In this document: positions 26,490-34,939 of the stretch, in pieces
Numbering within the stretch: position 1 is the stretch's first letter
Layout: the number at the start of each line of letters is the position of its first letter
From: an uncultured Lachnospiraceae bacterium
Lineage (GTDB): Bacteria; Bacillota; Clostridia; Lachnospirales; Lachnospiraceae
NCBI GenBank assembly: GCA_910589105.1
Contig: CAJUST010000005.1
Coordinates: 62,001-126,000 of the forward strand
Direction of reading: 5' to 3'
DNA: 64,000 bases
Position numbers and translations under genes: made by a program
The notes under the pieces: generated by a model
Seen by the model: only the letters and a program-made list of their open reading frames with translations
Databases searched by the model: none
What the model was told of the DNA's origin: nothing

Positions 26490-26500
26490 TGCAGCCCCTT
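26475..26500. terminator. Shared palindromic terminator in the murG/HIT coding overlap
   Basis: A perfect 26-bp palindrome (half-site AAGGGGCTGCATT) spans the convergent ends of murG (plus) and the HIT gene (minus), whose coding regions overlap by 4 bp at 26486-26489. Read in either direction it encodes Lys-Gly-Leu-His then TAA. It can form a GC-rich stem in both transcripts and probably acts as a bidirectional terminator; the trailing T-run is short, especially on the plus strand. Confidence 0.75.
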
Positions 26501-26911
26501 AGAAAGTTCTGAACATATTTCTTTTACTTCGTCTTCCGTAAAATTTTCATGATTCCACCGTAATATATCGTCATTTTTCATATTCCGGTAACGTGGAATC
26601 AAATGCAAATGAAAATGGAATACTGTCTGTCCCGCTATTTCCCCGTTGTTTTGCACCAGATTTAGTCCGTCACATTTTAATGCTCCAGTCATATGTGTGG
26701 CAAGTTTCTTTGCAAGCTTCATTACTTCACCCGCTGTATCCGTGTCAATTTCAAACAAGTCAGCATAGTGTTTTTTTGGAATAATTAACGCATGGCCTTT
26801 CGATGCCGGAGCCGCATCTAAAATCACGCGAAACAGAGAATCCTCGTAAATTGTATGAGAAGGGATTTCTCCTGATGCCAGCCGGCAAAAAATACATTTT
26901 TCTTCTTTCAT
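26486..26911 (-). CDS. HIT-family nucleotide hydrolase (HinT-like)
   Basis: HIT proteins hydrolyse AMP-lysine or other adenylated conjugates. The 141-residue product has the histidine triad HFHLHLIPR (His99, His101, His103) and the N-terminal CIFCRLASGEIPSH with a CxxC pair (Cys6, Cys9) typical of the zinc-binding HinT subgroup. The RVILDAAPASKGHALIIPKKH block is conserved. It is divergent from the soluble histidine kinase at 27026 and convergent with murG, with which it shares its terminal palindrome. The ribosome binding site is AAGGAG. Confidence 0.92.
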   Translation of the reverse strand: MKEEKCIFCRLASGEIPSHTIYEDSLFRVILDAAPASKGHALIIPKKHYADLFEIDTDTAGEVMKLAKKLATHMTGALKCDGLNLVQNNGEIAGQTVFHFHLHLIPRYRNMKNDDILRWNHENFTEDEVKEICSELSKGLH

Positions 26912-26955
26912 GTTTTATTCTCCTTTACCTGTCGAATTTTGTACTATGGTTTTTA

Positions 26956-26984
26956 TTGAAATACATTTTTGATAATGCTACACT
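26956..26984 (+). promoter_or_regulatory. Promoter of the soluble histidine kinase gene
   Basis: TTGAAA (26956-26961) and TACACT (26979-26984) are 17 bp apart, ending about 40 bp before the kinase ATG. The AT-rich 114-bp divergent gap would also hold the promoter of the HIT gene, which I could not pin down. Confidence 0.6.
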
Positions 26985-27025
26985 TATTGAAAATTCCTAA
27001 AAAATGACGAAAGGGGAACATTAAT

Positions 27026-27667
27026 ATGACGAATGAAGAATACCAGAAAATATTCCATGAAATCAAAAACAACATTACGTTTATTAACAGTTCCCTGCAG
27101 TTAGTGGAAAAGGCTCATCCGGAAATAAAAGCATACCCTTACTGGAAAGATTCCATGCAGGAAGTGTCCGCATTAAAACGCCTTTTGGTTGAGCTGTCTT
27201 CTGCGCGTCTTTGCGATGATTTGACGTTAAAGAAAACATCACCCGATCGTTTTTTGCCAAAACTGGTAAATTCCTGCATCACATTATTTGATTCAGATGA
27301 TTTCCATTGCGAAATAGAAATCGAACAATCTCTGCCTGAAATTTTCGTCGATTTTGACAGGATCAAACGGGCTTTTTTTAATCTGATGAAAAACTCTTAC
27401 GAAGCCATGAATGGCTCTGGCATCGTCCGCATTCTATGCATCCAAAACGGCGCTTTTTTACAATTAGATTTAATTGACTATGGCGGAGGAATCTCACCGG
27501 AATACCTTCCAAAAATTTTTACGCCCCTTGAAACAACAAAACCGACTGGCACAGGACTTGGGCTTTTAATCAGCAAACAAATTATCGAAGCCCATGGCGG
27601 CCGCCTTACGGTAGAATCGCGTCCACACGAAGGTTCTACCTTTTCCATCTTTCTTCCGTTTTGTTAA
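27026..27667 (+). CDS. Soluble sensor-type histidine kinase without a sensor domain
   Basis: Histidine kinases autophosphorylate and pass the phosphate to a response regulator. This 213-residue protein is only a catalytic core: an H-box near the N terminus (HEIKNNITFI, His11), the N-box FFNLMKNSYEAM (Asn123), the G1 box DYGGGI (Asp151) and the G2 box GTGLGLLIS (175-183). There is no membrane segment, PAS or HAMP region, and no response regulator adjacent. The HEIKNN form resembles kinases of the Spo0B/KinA-like and NtrB types. It may receive signals through a partner protein (inference). It converges on the flavodoxin gene with a 4-bp overlap. Confidence 0.85.
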   Translation: MTNEEYQKIFHEIKNNITFINSSLQLVEKAHPEIKAYPYWKDSMQEVSALKRLLVELSSARLCDDLTLKKTSPDRFLPKLVNSCITLFDSDDFHCEIEIEQSLPEIFVDFDRIKRAFFNLMKNSYEAMNGSGIVRILCIQNGAFLQLDLIDYGGGISPEYLPKIFTPLETTKPTGTGLGLLISKQIIEAHGGRLTVESRPHEGSTFSIFLPFC

Positions 27668-28656
27668 GAAAAACTAAATAACGTATCAAGCATACGGAGA
27701 GTTTTAAAATTTCCTTTGGCTGTCATGCTTCCGGTCATAAATGCCCTTTGGAACGTAATTCTGCCATTTATTATATTATCCATCACATCAGAGCTGACTT
27801 TCGCATAAACGTCGATCGCATCTTCGTTTCCATAACGGACTGTCAATTCTTCTTCTTTTACATCAATCAAAAGCGGATGTTTTTTCCCTTCAATCATAAA
27901 CAAATATGCAGCTGAAAATCCTTCTACCGGCATGAAATGGCTTTCAAACTCTTTAATATACATTTTGTCTTCCGGTTCGTTGTTTTTCCCCATCATATCT
28001 TTAAACAAGGATGCTAATTCCTCAATATCCTGTTTTTGTTTCTTAACATAAGTGTCATCTGAAACATATTTTGACAACTGTTCACTTTCCTGAGGCGTAA
28101 GATCCATAGACTGGGTGCGAAGAACAGTCTGTTTGACAGCCTGATTGCTGCTCGGAAGGCTTTTGATTTTCTGGGAAATGGAACGATAAAGGTCTTCCGC
28201 CTTCTTTTCAATAATTTTCGTATATTCTTTGTTCATTTCAAACGTCACTAAGTCTTCTACATATCCGCAAAATCCACTGCATGGCTGTCCACCAAGAATG
28301 ACCCACGCATTTTCTAAAGTGACAACGCCTTCCCGCTCCCCGCATGTCGTCGACATAACGATTGGCTGCATATACATTGAACTCATACGCTCCTTATCGC
28401 CGTACAGCCAGCAGGAATCTAAAAACTGCTGCATATAGCCTCCAATCCCAAGCCATTCCACAGTCGTCGCCAATATAATGCCATCTGCCTCTTTAAACGT
28501 ATGCGGCAGTGTAGAAATCTCATTCTTATGCTCAAAAATGTTATAACGCTCCACCGTTACGCGTAATTCTTTTAACACATCTTCCATTTTATCTAAAACA
28601 TATAACGTCGGATCGTCTAATAACCCTCTGCCTCCATAATATATATTTATTTTCAT
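27664..28656 (-). CDS. Flavodoxin-fold NAD(P)H oxidoreductase with C-terminal SCP2 domain
   Basis: The ATG at 28656 (MKINIYYGGRGLLDDPTLYV) lies 5 nt after GGAGG. The N-terminal ~170 residues form a flavodoxin-like NADPH-dependent FMN reductase domain, with the flavin-loop region ADGIILATTVEWLGIGGYMQ and MSTTCGEREGVV. A linker helix follows. The last ~110 residues (EGKKHPLLIDVKEEELTVRY through GRITFQRAFMTGSMTAKGNF) match the SCP2 sterol-carrier-like domain, which binds hydrophobic ligands. Together they suggest reduction of a lipophilic substrate or quinone (inference). The total length is 330 residues. It converges on the kinase and lies 15 bp downstream of the rhomboid gene. Confidence 0.8.
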   Translation of the reverse strand: MKINIYYGGRGLLDDPTLYVLDKMEDVLKELRVTVERYNIFEHKNEISTLPHTFKEADGIILATTVEWLGIGGYMQQFLDSCWLYGDKERMSSMYMQPIVMSTTCGEREGVVTLENAWVILGGQPCSGFCGYVEDLVTFEMNKEYTKIIEKKAEDLYRSISQKIKSLPSSNQAVKQTVLRTQSMDLTPQESEQLSKYVSDDTYVKKQKQDIEELASLFKDMMGKNNEPEDKMYIKEFESHFMPVEGFSAAYLFMIEGKKHPLLIDVKEEELTVRYGNEDAIDVYAKVSSDVMDNIINGRITFQRAFMTGSMTAKGNFKTLRMLDTLFSFS

Positions 28657-28671
28657 AATTTCCTCCATTCT

Positions 28672-29304
28672 TTATTCTCTAGTATATTGATTTCTTTTTC
28701 GAAAATCAATTCTTTTTCTTAGAATGGTTAAAATACACCCCAAAAGAAAACCGCCTAGTATCCCGCCAATATGCCCCCAGTTATCTACTCCAGATGCAGA
28801 AAACCCAAAGTAAAGGCTAAGAGCCGCCATGCCAAATATCCCTTTTGCCGTCAGCCCCTCCACTTTCCCCTTATTTAAAAGGGCATAAGCCAATAAGCCG
28901 CCGATAATGCCAAACACAGCGCCCGATGCTCCGGCAGAAACCACTAGATCTGTCTCGTCTAAATCCATATAAAAAGACAACAAGCTGCCACACAGACCAG
29001 ATAGCAGATACAAAAAACCAAAGCATACGCTCCCCAAAACAGATTCCAAACGATTACCAATTACCCCTAACAGAAGCATATTATTCATTAAATGCTCTGC
29101 TCCAAAATGAAGGAACATACAGGTAACTAATCTATAATATTCTTTGCCGTATGCAACTGCGGAAACGTAAACCGCCCCATGCTCTGCCAGAAAACCAGCG
29201 CTTTGGGTATCACCCAATAATTCCAATACTATCCAGATACAGACATTTATGACAATTAACGCCACAGTCACTATCGGTATTTTCTTTCGCGTTCCTGACT
29301 CCAT
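28672..29304 (-). CDS. Rhomboid-family intramembrane serine protease
   Basis: Rhomboids cut membrane proteins within the lipid bilayer. The 210-residue product has six or seven hydrophobic segments, the serine motif GASGAVFG with Ser127, the catalytic histidine in NWGHIGG (His178), and the HLMNNMLLLG helix-2 motif with Asn74/Asn75 for the oxyanion hole. All catalytic residues are present. It lies 59 bp after the FHA gene of the Tad locus and may be co-transcribed with it, though no functional link is known. Confidence 0.92.
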   Translation of the reverse strand: MESGTRKKIPIVTVALIVINVCIWIVLELLGDTQSAGFLAEHGAVYVSAVAYGKEYYRLVTCMFLHFGAEHLMNNMLLLGVIGNRLESVLGSVCFGFLYLLSGLCGSLLSFYMDLDETDLVVSAGASGAVFGIIGGLLAYALLNKGKVEGLTAKGIFGMAALSLYFGFSASGVDNWGHIGGILGGFLLGCILTILRKRIDFRKRNQYTRE

Positions 29305-29363
29305 AAAAGTCCCCGATTCTTTTTTCTTTTATTATAAGGCAAACTTATTTTTTTTCAAGCATT

Positions 29364-30434
29364 TTAAACAAAGCGGTACAGCTCTTTTGCAAATGCGATT
29401 CTATCATTTTTCTGTAATAACGTTTTTTCTTTATAATTTAAAAGTTCTCCGTTGCAGTATGTGCCATTGGTGGAATTCATATCCTCGATATAATAACTGT
29501 CCTCCTCTTTCGTTATTTTTGCGTGAATCCGGCTTACCGTGTCGTTCAAAATAACTCCGTCAGCTTCCTCTTTCTGGCTTCCTATTACAAAAACGGAAGA
29601 TGTAATTTTTATATTTTGCTCCTCTCCCTCCCCTTCGTACTTAAGTTCCCCGATTGTCTGATTTGTCTCACTTCCAAGAAATACTGTAGGATTCGGCGAA
29701 TCTTCCACAACCTCCTCCGGTTCAAAAGAATAGGCTTTCGTTTGTATCTGTTTTTTTCGTTTTAATTTGTGAAAGAAACTATCCAAAAATTTCTTGTCCC
29801 ATGAGAATTTCTTGTCCCATCTCTTTTTAGGAGTTTCCAAAATCCGTTTATCCTCCGGCGTTTCATATGCCTGCCTTTGTCCAGACACAGAATCCCAAGT
29901 TGGATTTTCATAGAGTATTTGAAGTAATCCTTCTATGGAAACATGCCCTTTCTGGCATCTTTCGTATACGTCATAACAGCTTTTTACATTTTCTCGTTCG
30001 CTGTGTTCCATATGGGATAAATAGTATTCCATAAAACAGCGCAAACCGTCTTCAAATGAAATTTTTTCAAATGGACGATAACAAAATACTATCCCGTTTT
30101 CTTCTGAATCCAGAAAAATCTGTTCGGGCTCTAAAGAAATTCCATCTTCATCTAACAAATATTCCCCTGTCTGCTCTAACGCATTTGCCAATGCCGAAAA
30201 AAAATTTCTCAAAAAACTTTGTTTTGGCTTTTTTATCTTTACCAAGCCATCAAACGACTGCCTTCCGCTGATGTCATACCAAAATTGTATCTCGTTATCG
30301 CTGTTCATAATATGAACCGGTAAAAGACAAGATAGCCTATTCTCTGTTATCATTGGATATTCATACCCATTTACAGAGATTTCCTGTTTAATTACCATAT
30401 AACTTTTCCCCTGCGCTCTTTTGTATTCCGTCAT
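29364..30434 (-). CDS. FHA-domain protein with N-terminal DUF6382-like region
   Basis: FHA domains bind phosphothreonine peptides. This 356-residue protein has an N-terminal region of about 170 residues that resembles the DUF6382 domain found with FHA in clostridial Tad loci, a charged linker, and a C-terminal FHA domain (about 277-345) with the core GSQKEEADGVILNDTVSRIH and DMNSTNGTYCNG. The GS, SRxH and NGT residues are intact, so binding is plausible. It lies at the end of the Tad operon and its ATG overlaps the preceding TadE-like stop (ATGA). A role in regulating or assembling the pilus is inference. Confidence 0.82.
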   Translation of the reverse strand: MTEYKRAQGKSYMVIKQEISVNGYEYPMITENRLSCLLPVHIMNSDNEIQFWYDISGRQSFDGLVKIKKPKQSFLRNFFSALANALEQTGEYLLDEDGISLEPEQIFLDSEENGIVFCYRPFEKISFEDGLRCFMEYYLSHMEHSERENVKSCYDVYERCQKGHVSIEGLLQILYENPTWDSVSGQRQAYETPEDKRILETPKKRWDKKFSWDKKFLDSFFHKLKRKKQIQTKAYSFEPEEVVEDSPNPTVFLGSETNQTIGELKYEGEGEEQNIKITSSVFVIGSQKEEADGVILNDTVSRIHAKITKEEDSYYIEDMNSTNGTYCNGELLNYKEKTLLQKNDRIAFAKELYRFV

Positions 30435-30640
30435 TTCAACTCCTCCAAAAATTTTCCTGCAAATTTAATCTCCCGTACACGCCCGTCCGCGTGAAAGTCC
30501 TTGTCCCATCCGCAAACAGAAGCTCTGGCTGTTTTTTCATACATTTGATACCCCATGTAAAGCGGCGTAAATAAAACGAATAGCAGAACTGGCAAAAGCA
30601 GTGACAATTCAACTGTATAAGATGCTTCCTGTTTTTTCAT
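30431..30640 (-). CDS. Small TadE-like pseudopilin
   Basis: The 69-residue product MKKQEASYTVELSLLLPVLL has the short basic N terminus, the glutamate of the TadE-type motif (ASYTVELSLLLP) and one membrane helix at about residues 8-30, followed by a short extracellular part. This is the form of minor TadE-like pseudopilins in Tad systems. Its last codons hold the GAGGAG ribosome binding site of the FHA gene. It lies 4 bp after the second prepilin peptidase. Confidence 0.75.
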   Translation of the reverse strand: MKKQEASYTVELSLLLPVLLFVLFTPLYMGYQMYEKTARASVCGWDKDFHADGRVREIKFAGKFLEELK

Positions 30641-30644
30641 ACGC

Positions 30645-31064
30645 TTACCTCAAAACAAGCATCAGGAAATATCCAAGAAATAGGAATGGCGCAAACGGTA
30701 TCTTCTCATTCCGGCTTCTGTTTTTTATCACTACTTGGCAAAGCCCATACACGCCCGCCAGCGTAAAGGACAAAAGCATCAGCGTAATATTTTCCGGTAA
30801 ACCCAGATATAACCCTGTCAACATTAAAAGAATGCCATCTCCCGCTCCAATCCCTCCATTTGTCAATCTGCCAAACAAAAGAATACACATGCCAGCCAAT
30901 ACCCCTGACAACATTTCATAAATACTTCTGTTCTGAAACCAAATATGAAGTAAAATTCCTATAATACCGGAAAACAATGTAATCATAACTGTGATTTTTT
31001 TCTGCCTAATATCTTCGATGCTGTGGATTCCCAATGTGCCCAGCAATACATACGCCTGAATCAT
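30645..31064 (-). CDS. A24-family prepilin peptidase (second copy)
   Basis: Prepilin peptidases are membrane aspartyl proteases that cleave pilin leaders. The ATG at 31064 follows AAAGGGG. The 139-residue product has four or five membrane segments and both catalytic aspartates: Asp18 in SIEDIRQKKI and Asp76 in the GIGAGDG motif. It lacks the N-terminal methylase domain of PilD, as in TadV/CpaA. It is encoded directly after the zinc-hairpin TadE protein. The locus also contains another peptidase at 37890-38393. Confidence 0.88.
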   Translation of the reverse strand: MIQAYVLLGTLGIHSIEDIRQKKITVMITLFSGIIGILLHIWFQNRSIYEMLSGVLAGMCILLFGRLTNGGIGAGDGILLMLTGLYLGLPENITLMLLSFTLAGVYGLCQVVIKNRSRNEKIPFAPFLFLGYFLMLVLR

Positions 31065-31065
31065 A

Positions 31066-31935
31066 TCATTTCCCCTTTCCACATTTACTGCATGCCGATC
31101 TGTCTTTCACACTTGAAAGACGGACTGCAAACGCATTTCTTTTAATTTCACTGCAATTCTTTTTACTGTGATACCTGTTTCCATATGCCGTAACATAAAC
31201 CTCCATAGTATTAGGGTTTTTCTTTTTCATACACATGATACAAGGATAATATTTTCCCCCTCCTGCATTCCGAAGCGTATCAATGATACTTCCCTCTATT
31301 TTTTTGACAGAACGTTTGATATAACTACAGTCCTTTTGCCTGTGAAATACACTGCCATTTTTTGTAATATATACAATTTCTTCCTGTAAATTGTCTTTGC
31401 TTTTCCCTGTCCACTTCCTTAATTTCACAATTTGCGCGCCAGAAATTCCCTTCTTTCCAAACAAACCAAATGGAAAGCTTATTTGATAATCTGCCTGCAA
31501 AGTAATATAATTTGAAGAAAAATCAGACCGAATCATCGAAATGCCAATTCTTCCACCACGGACAAAATTCTCTGCCGCGCCGTCTTTCTTTAAATTCTTT
31601 ATCATAAGAGCTTTCGCCGCCAATAAATCCATTTGTCCCGCCATTTCTGCGTGACAATCAATGACAGAAAGCTCCCTTCCCGTTGCCAACAAAGCATTGC
31701 CAATTTCCTGCTGCGCCGTAAGAATCTGAAAGAAAAACAAAAGCGCTGCGAAAAAACCTGTAAAAAACGGAAGCGCTATGGAAAACTCTGCCATATAAGA
31801 TGCCTCCATACGGACACAAAACGGCGCCCCTTTGCAAATATTTAACACAGGTAGAGAGATTTTCTTTTTCTTATGATACACAGAGGCGCCTTTCTGTATC
31901 CGCATGTCAAACTTATTATTTTTTTCCATAAACAT
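31066..31935 (-). CDS. TadE-like pseudopilin with two zinc-hairpin repeats
   Basis: This 289-residue Tad-locus protein has a basic N-terminal tail, a TadE-like membrane helix (about 42-75, starting MEASYMAEFSIALPFF) and an extracellular domain. The C-terminal third holds two copies of a metal-binding hairpin: VYITKNGSVFHRQKDC with CIMC (His198, Cys203, Cys232, Cys235), and VYVTAYGNRYHSKKNC with CSKC (His256, Cys261, Cys282, Cys285). Similar H-C-CxxC modules occur in other surface proteins. It overlaps the DUF5702 gene by 20 bp. A second ATG two codons in (31929) is equally plausible as the start. A role in pilus assembly is inference. Confidence 0.75.
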   Translation of the reverse strand: MFMEKNNKFDMRIQKGASVYHKKKKISLPVLNICKGAPFCVRMEASYMAEFSIALPFFTGFFAALLFFFQILTAQQEIGNALLATGRELSVIDCHAEMAGQMDLLAAKALMIKNLKKDGAAENFVRGGRIGISMIRSDFSSNYITLQADYQISFPFGLFGKKGISGAQIVKLRKWTGKSKDNLQEEIVYITKNGSVFHRQKDCSYIKRSVKKIEGSIIDTLRNAGGGKYYPCIMCMKKKNPNTMEVYVTAYGNRYHSKKNCSEIKRNAFAVRLSSVKDRSACSKCGKGK

Positions 31936-33424
31936 ATTCCGCCTGTTCTATAAAACGCCAGCCTCCGAACGTATCTTTTCCGAGTATTCCAGAAAATAAC
32001 GTATCCGTTTGAAATACGGCCTTAATCTGAATACCCGCTATCATACAGTCTAATACGCAATTCGAATATTTTTCTTCATTTTGCATATGCCACTCCATTA
32101 AATCCATACTCCGGTAAGCAATCTGCTTCACGGTCTTTTTGTAAAGCAGGGCATCCAGATAATTTTCATATGATAATCCCTTTGTTTCTTTTGAACTATC
32201 TAAATCCATACACGCCCCTAAATTCATCAACTGCGTCTTCCAATCTGCCGACTTTTTCATAAGCGGCGTTTTTCCTCCAGCAAGCAGGCATTTTACGTCC
32301 ACGACGCTCTCTGCAAATGCCCAAGCCGCTAAAATTCCTTGTTTTATCACAGGAATAATCAGTGGATTTGCAGAAACACCCCCAATAGCCATTGCCGCCT
32401 GCATTGCTTCTGCCTTTTTTGCTTCGTCCGTCTGTAAATAGAGAAAATTCATGCCTTCCCGCATCCAAAGCAATTCCTTCACAGCTTTTTTTAGGTTTTC
32501 CTCATCACTCCCTTTTCCATACAGGATATATTCCATTCCATAAGAAAGCGCCCCGTCTTTATCTGGATCGACTGCATTTCCAGCATTCGTTTTCACAAAT
32601 TCCTGCATTAAAATTCTTTCATACCAGCCGGGCTTTTCTTTTTGTTTAAAATTCCCTGCTGCAATCTTCCGTTTCATTAAGCAATTATCCACAGACACTT
32701 GCTTTTCTGAGACTGTTTTCCCCGAAGGAAACACCATTCCAAGTATTCCTTGTTTCTTAATTTCCTTAATTGTTTCCATTGGGTTTTCAGAAACAGCCTG
32801 CGGTTTTTGCGGCATCTGATCTGTCTGTTTTGCCACGTCAGCCGAAACCGCATCTTTCTCCTGTTCCTGCTGCCTGACAAGATCCTCTATCGCATTTTGG
32901 GCATCTGCAATATACACATCTGTATTGACTGTTTGCTCCTGTTTGTCTGTCAGATTTTGAATCCCCTTTAGAATCTTTTCTGCCGCCCGTTTTCCTAATT
33001 TTTGTTTCATGCTGTTTGCCGCCTGAACTTCAAACACCTTCCCATTTTCATCTGTAATCAGACGGTATCCCACACATTTTGCATCAAAACCATTCATTCG
33101 GTACAAGTTGACGCCACACACATTTTCATATCCATAGAAATTATCCGTAAAGAATGCCTCCAATTCTTCTTCAACCGATTCTATTTTTAACGCATTGCCC
33201 CCAAATCCCCCGTCATAAAGAAACAGTTGGCGCTCCTCTAACAGTCCCGCATGATAACCGGCAAAAAGCGATTCTGCCGCAAGATTTGCCCATTCTTTTG
33301 CATCTGACTTTAACCCATAAAACCGCGCAGACTCCAAAAGAGCCAAAATTAAAACCGCCAAAACCGGAAGCGCAATACAAAGCGGAACTGTAACAGAAGC
33401 TTCCATTTTATATGCGTCCCTCAT
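31916..33424 (-). CDS. DUF5702-type Tad-locus protein
   Basis: The 502-residue product has a pseudopilin-like N terminus (MRDAYKMEASVTVPLCIALP) with one membrane helix at about residues 8-31. A large extracellular domain follows, containing a charged, glutamine-rich low-complexity stretch near 160-225. Length and position between Flp pilin and TadE-like genes match proteins annotated DUF5702 in clostridial Tad clusters. It may be a pilus tip or assembly component (inference). Its ATG overlaps the Flp pilin stop by 4 bp. Confidence 0.72.
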   Translation of the reverse strand: MRDAYKMEASVTVPLCIALPVLAVLILALLESARFYGLKSDAKEWANLAAESLFAGYHAGLLEERQLFLYDGGFGGNALKIESVEEELEAFFTDNFYGYENVCGVNLYRMNGFDAKCVGYRLITDENGKVFEVQAANSMKQKLGKRAAEKILKGIQNLTDKQEQTVNTDVYIADAQNAIEDLVRQQEQEKDAVSADVAKQTDQMPQKPQAVSENPMETIKEIKKQGILGMVFPSGKTVSEKQVSVDNCLMKRKIAAGNFKQKEKPGWYERILMQEFVKTNAGNAVDPDKDGALSYGMEYILYGKGSDEENLKKAVKELLWMREGMNFLYLQTDEAKKAEAMQAAMAIGGVSANPLIIPVIKQGILAAWAFAESVVDVKCLLAGGKTPLMKKSADWKTQLMNLGACMDLDSSKETKGLSYENYLDALLYKKTVKQIAYRSMDLMEWHMQNEEKYSNCVLDCMIAGIQIKAVFQTDTLFSGILGKDTFGGWRFIEQAEYVYGKK

Positions 33425-33591
33425 TCCACTGCCTTAGCCTTCTTTTCCACTGAATCCAAAAGATCTTTAACTAAAGCCTGAAGCTGTTTCCGAAAAATGA
33501 CAACCGCCCCAATTAAGACCACCAGTATTAAAATAACTTCCACAACCCCGTTTGCATCTTCTTCCATCAAAAATTCATTCCATTCCCTCAT
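33421..33591 (-). CDS. Flp-type (Flp1) pilin
   Basis: The pilin subunit of the Tad pilus. The ATG at 33591 (MREWNEFLMEEDANGVVEVI) follows GGAGG by 7 nt. The 56-residue product has an acidic leader ending at Asn-Gly, the cleavage site, followed by a hydrophobic helix VVEVILILVVLIGAVVIF with a glutamate near the mature N terminus and a short basic/acidic tail. It is the only major pilin in the locus, placed between TadC and DUF5702. Confidence 0.85.
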   Translation of the reverse strand: MREWNEFLMEEDANGVVEVILILVVLIGAVVIFRKQLQALVKDLLDSVEKKAKAVE

Positions 33592-33653
33592 AAAATTTCC
33601 TCCATTTTTCTTCACACTACATTATTCCATTTCCAATGCTTCCTAAACTTCTC

Positions 33654-34937
33654 TTAAAATACGCGGATCGATAAAAATGCCGGAATAATCACAATCGCCA
33701 TAACAATAAAAAGCATTAACATCATAGGAATCAGCATTTTTGTCCCAGCTTCCTCCCCAAATTTCCGCGCCGCATTTTTCCTCTCTAAGAACACTCTGTC
33801 CGCTTCTTCATTTAACTGTTCCATTAACTTACAGTTTCCCATTCTCTGCCCCGAAACCAACAGCGACACAAGTTTCCGGTATGGCTGCAAATCACATTTT
33901 TCTGAAAACCTTTGATATGCCCGTAATTCACCAATGCCATTCTCCAATTCACAAATCATCTGATTTAATTCCTCATATACTAATTCTTCTTTTCCTCCCG
34001 CTTGTTTTCTTCTTTGGTACATCTGATTCATTTTTCGCAGGCCGCCCGGTATCGTCATGCCTGCTCCAAGCAGTAAAGACAATTTACTGACAAACTCAGG
34101 ATAAGAAAGCAACATATTTCTTTTTCGTTTTTGTAACTGTTTTTCTCTCTGCTCTTTTGCGGCATATGCCGACGCAAAAGCCGCCAATATGCCCAACAAT
34201 AGAATTTCTATCGATTGATACGAAGAAACTTCCTGCCATGTCGCCTTCTGCCCGTCTATTTCATTTGGCAATTCCACATAGGGATTTGTCTCGTCCTGTA
34301 ATCCTATCTGCTTTTTAATTTCACATAACACTGCTTCTTCCCTGCTTTTTGCCAAGGGCTGTATTTGAAATGAAAAACGGTAAATATCTTCACTTTCCCC
34401 ACAGCTCAACGCTACAAACGCTTCTATTTCTTCTTTTTCCTGTCCCAATGCCTCTTGAAAAATCGTCCCTTCCGCTGAAATCACTTCTTCATCTGAAAAC
34501 AGCCATTCCGCCAAGACCTCTCCGTTTTGATAAGAGCCGGATACATTTGGATTTGAAACAATCTCATTTAAAGATGCATTGCTTCCACAAAACGTATCCT
34601 GAATTTCATCTATCGCCGCTTGAATCCGTTCTAATTCTTCCGAAGGTTTATATTTTCTCTCCGGAATCAAAAGCGTCACCGGATATGTTATTTTTTCCTT
34701 TTCCAAACAAACGGATGCCTCTGTTTCCAATTCTCCTTCATTTGGAGGATTTCTTTTTACCAGCCCCGATGCAATTCCCTCAGAAGAAACTCCAGACAAA
34801 ACTTCAGCTAAAATCCCAAACAAACCAAAGATAAATAAAATTCTACACGGACTACGGATATATTGCCAAAATGCCTGTTTTCGCAAAACTGCCATTCCCA
34901 ATAGCAGAATCAAACAAACTCCTACACATAAAACCAT
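33654..34937 (-). CDS. TadC-like type II secretion F family protein
   Basis: TadC is an inner-membrane platform protein of the Tad machine. The 427-residue product has an N-terminal pair of hydrophobic segments, a ~160-residue soluble insertion rich in Glu (about residues 60-225), and a C-terminal T2SSF domain with SYPEFVSKLSLLLGAGMTIP and a final membrane helix MLIPMMLMLFIVMAIVIIPA. The extra soluble insertion makes it longer than classical TadC (about 300). It starts 2 bp after the TadB stop, with GGAGG in the TadB 3' end. Confidence 0.85.
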   Translation of the reverse strand: MVLCVGVCLILLLGMAVLRKQAFWQYIRSPCRILFIFGLFGILAEVLSGVSSEGIASGLVKRNPPNEGELETEASVCLEKEKITYPVTLLIPERKYKPSEELERIQAAIDEIQDTFCGSNASLNEIVSNPNVSGSYQNGEVLAEWLFSDEEVISAEGTIFQEALGQEKEEIEAFVALSCGESEDIYRFSFQIQPLAKSREEAVLCEIKKQIGLQDETNPYVELPNEIDGQKATWQEVSSYQSIEILLLGILAAFASAYAAKEQREKQLQKRKRNMLLSYPEFVSKLSLLLGAGMTIPGGLRKMNQMYQRRKQAGGKEELVYEELNQMICELENGIGELRAYQRFSEKCDLQPYRKLVSLLVSGQRMGNCKLMEQLNEEADRVFLERKNAARKFGEEAGTKMLIPMMLMLFIVMAIVIIPAFLSIRVF

Positions 34938-34939
34938 CG

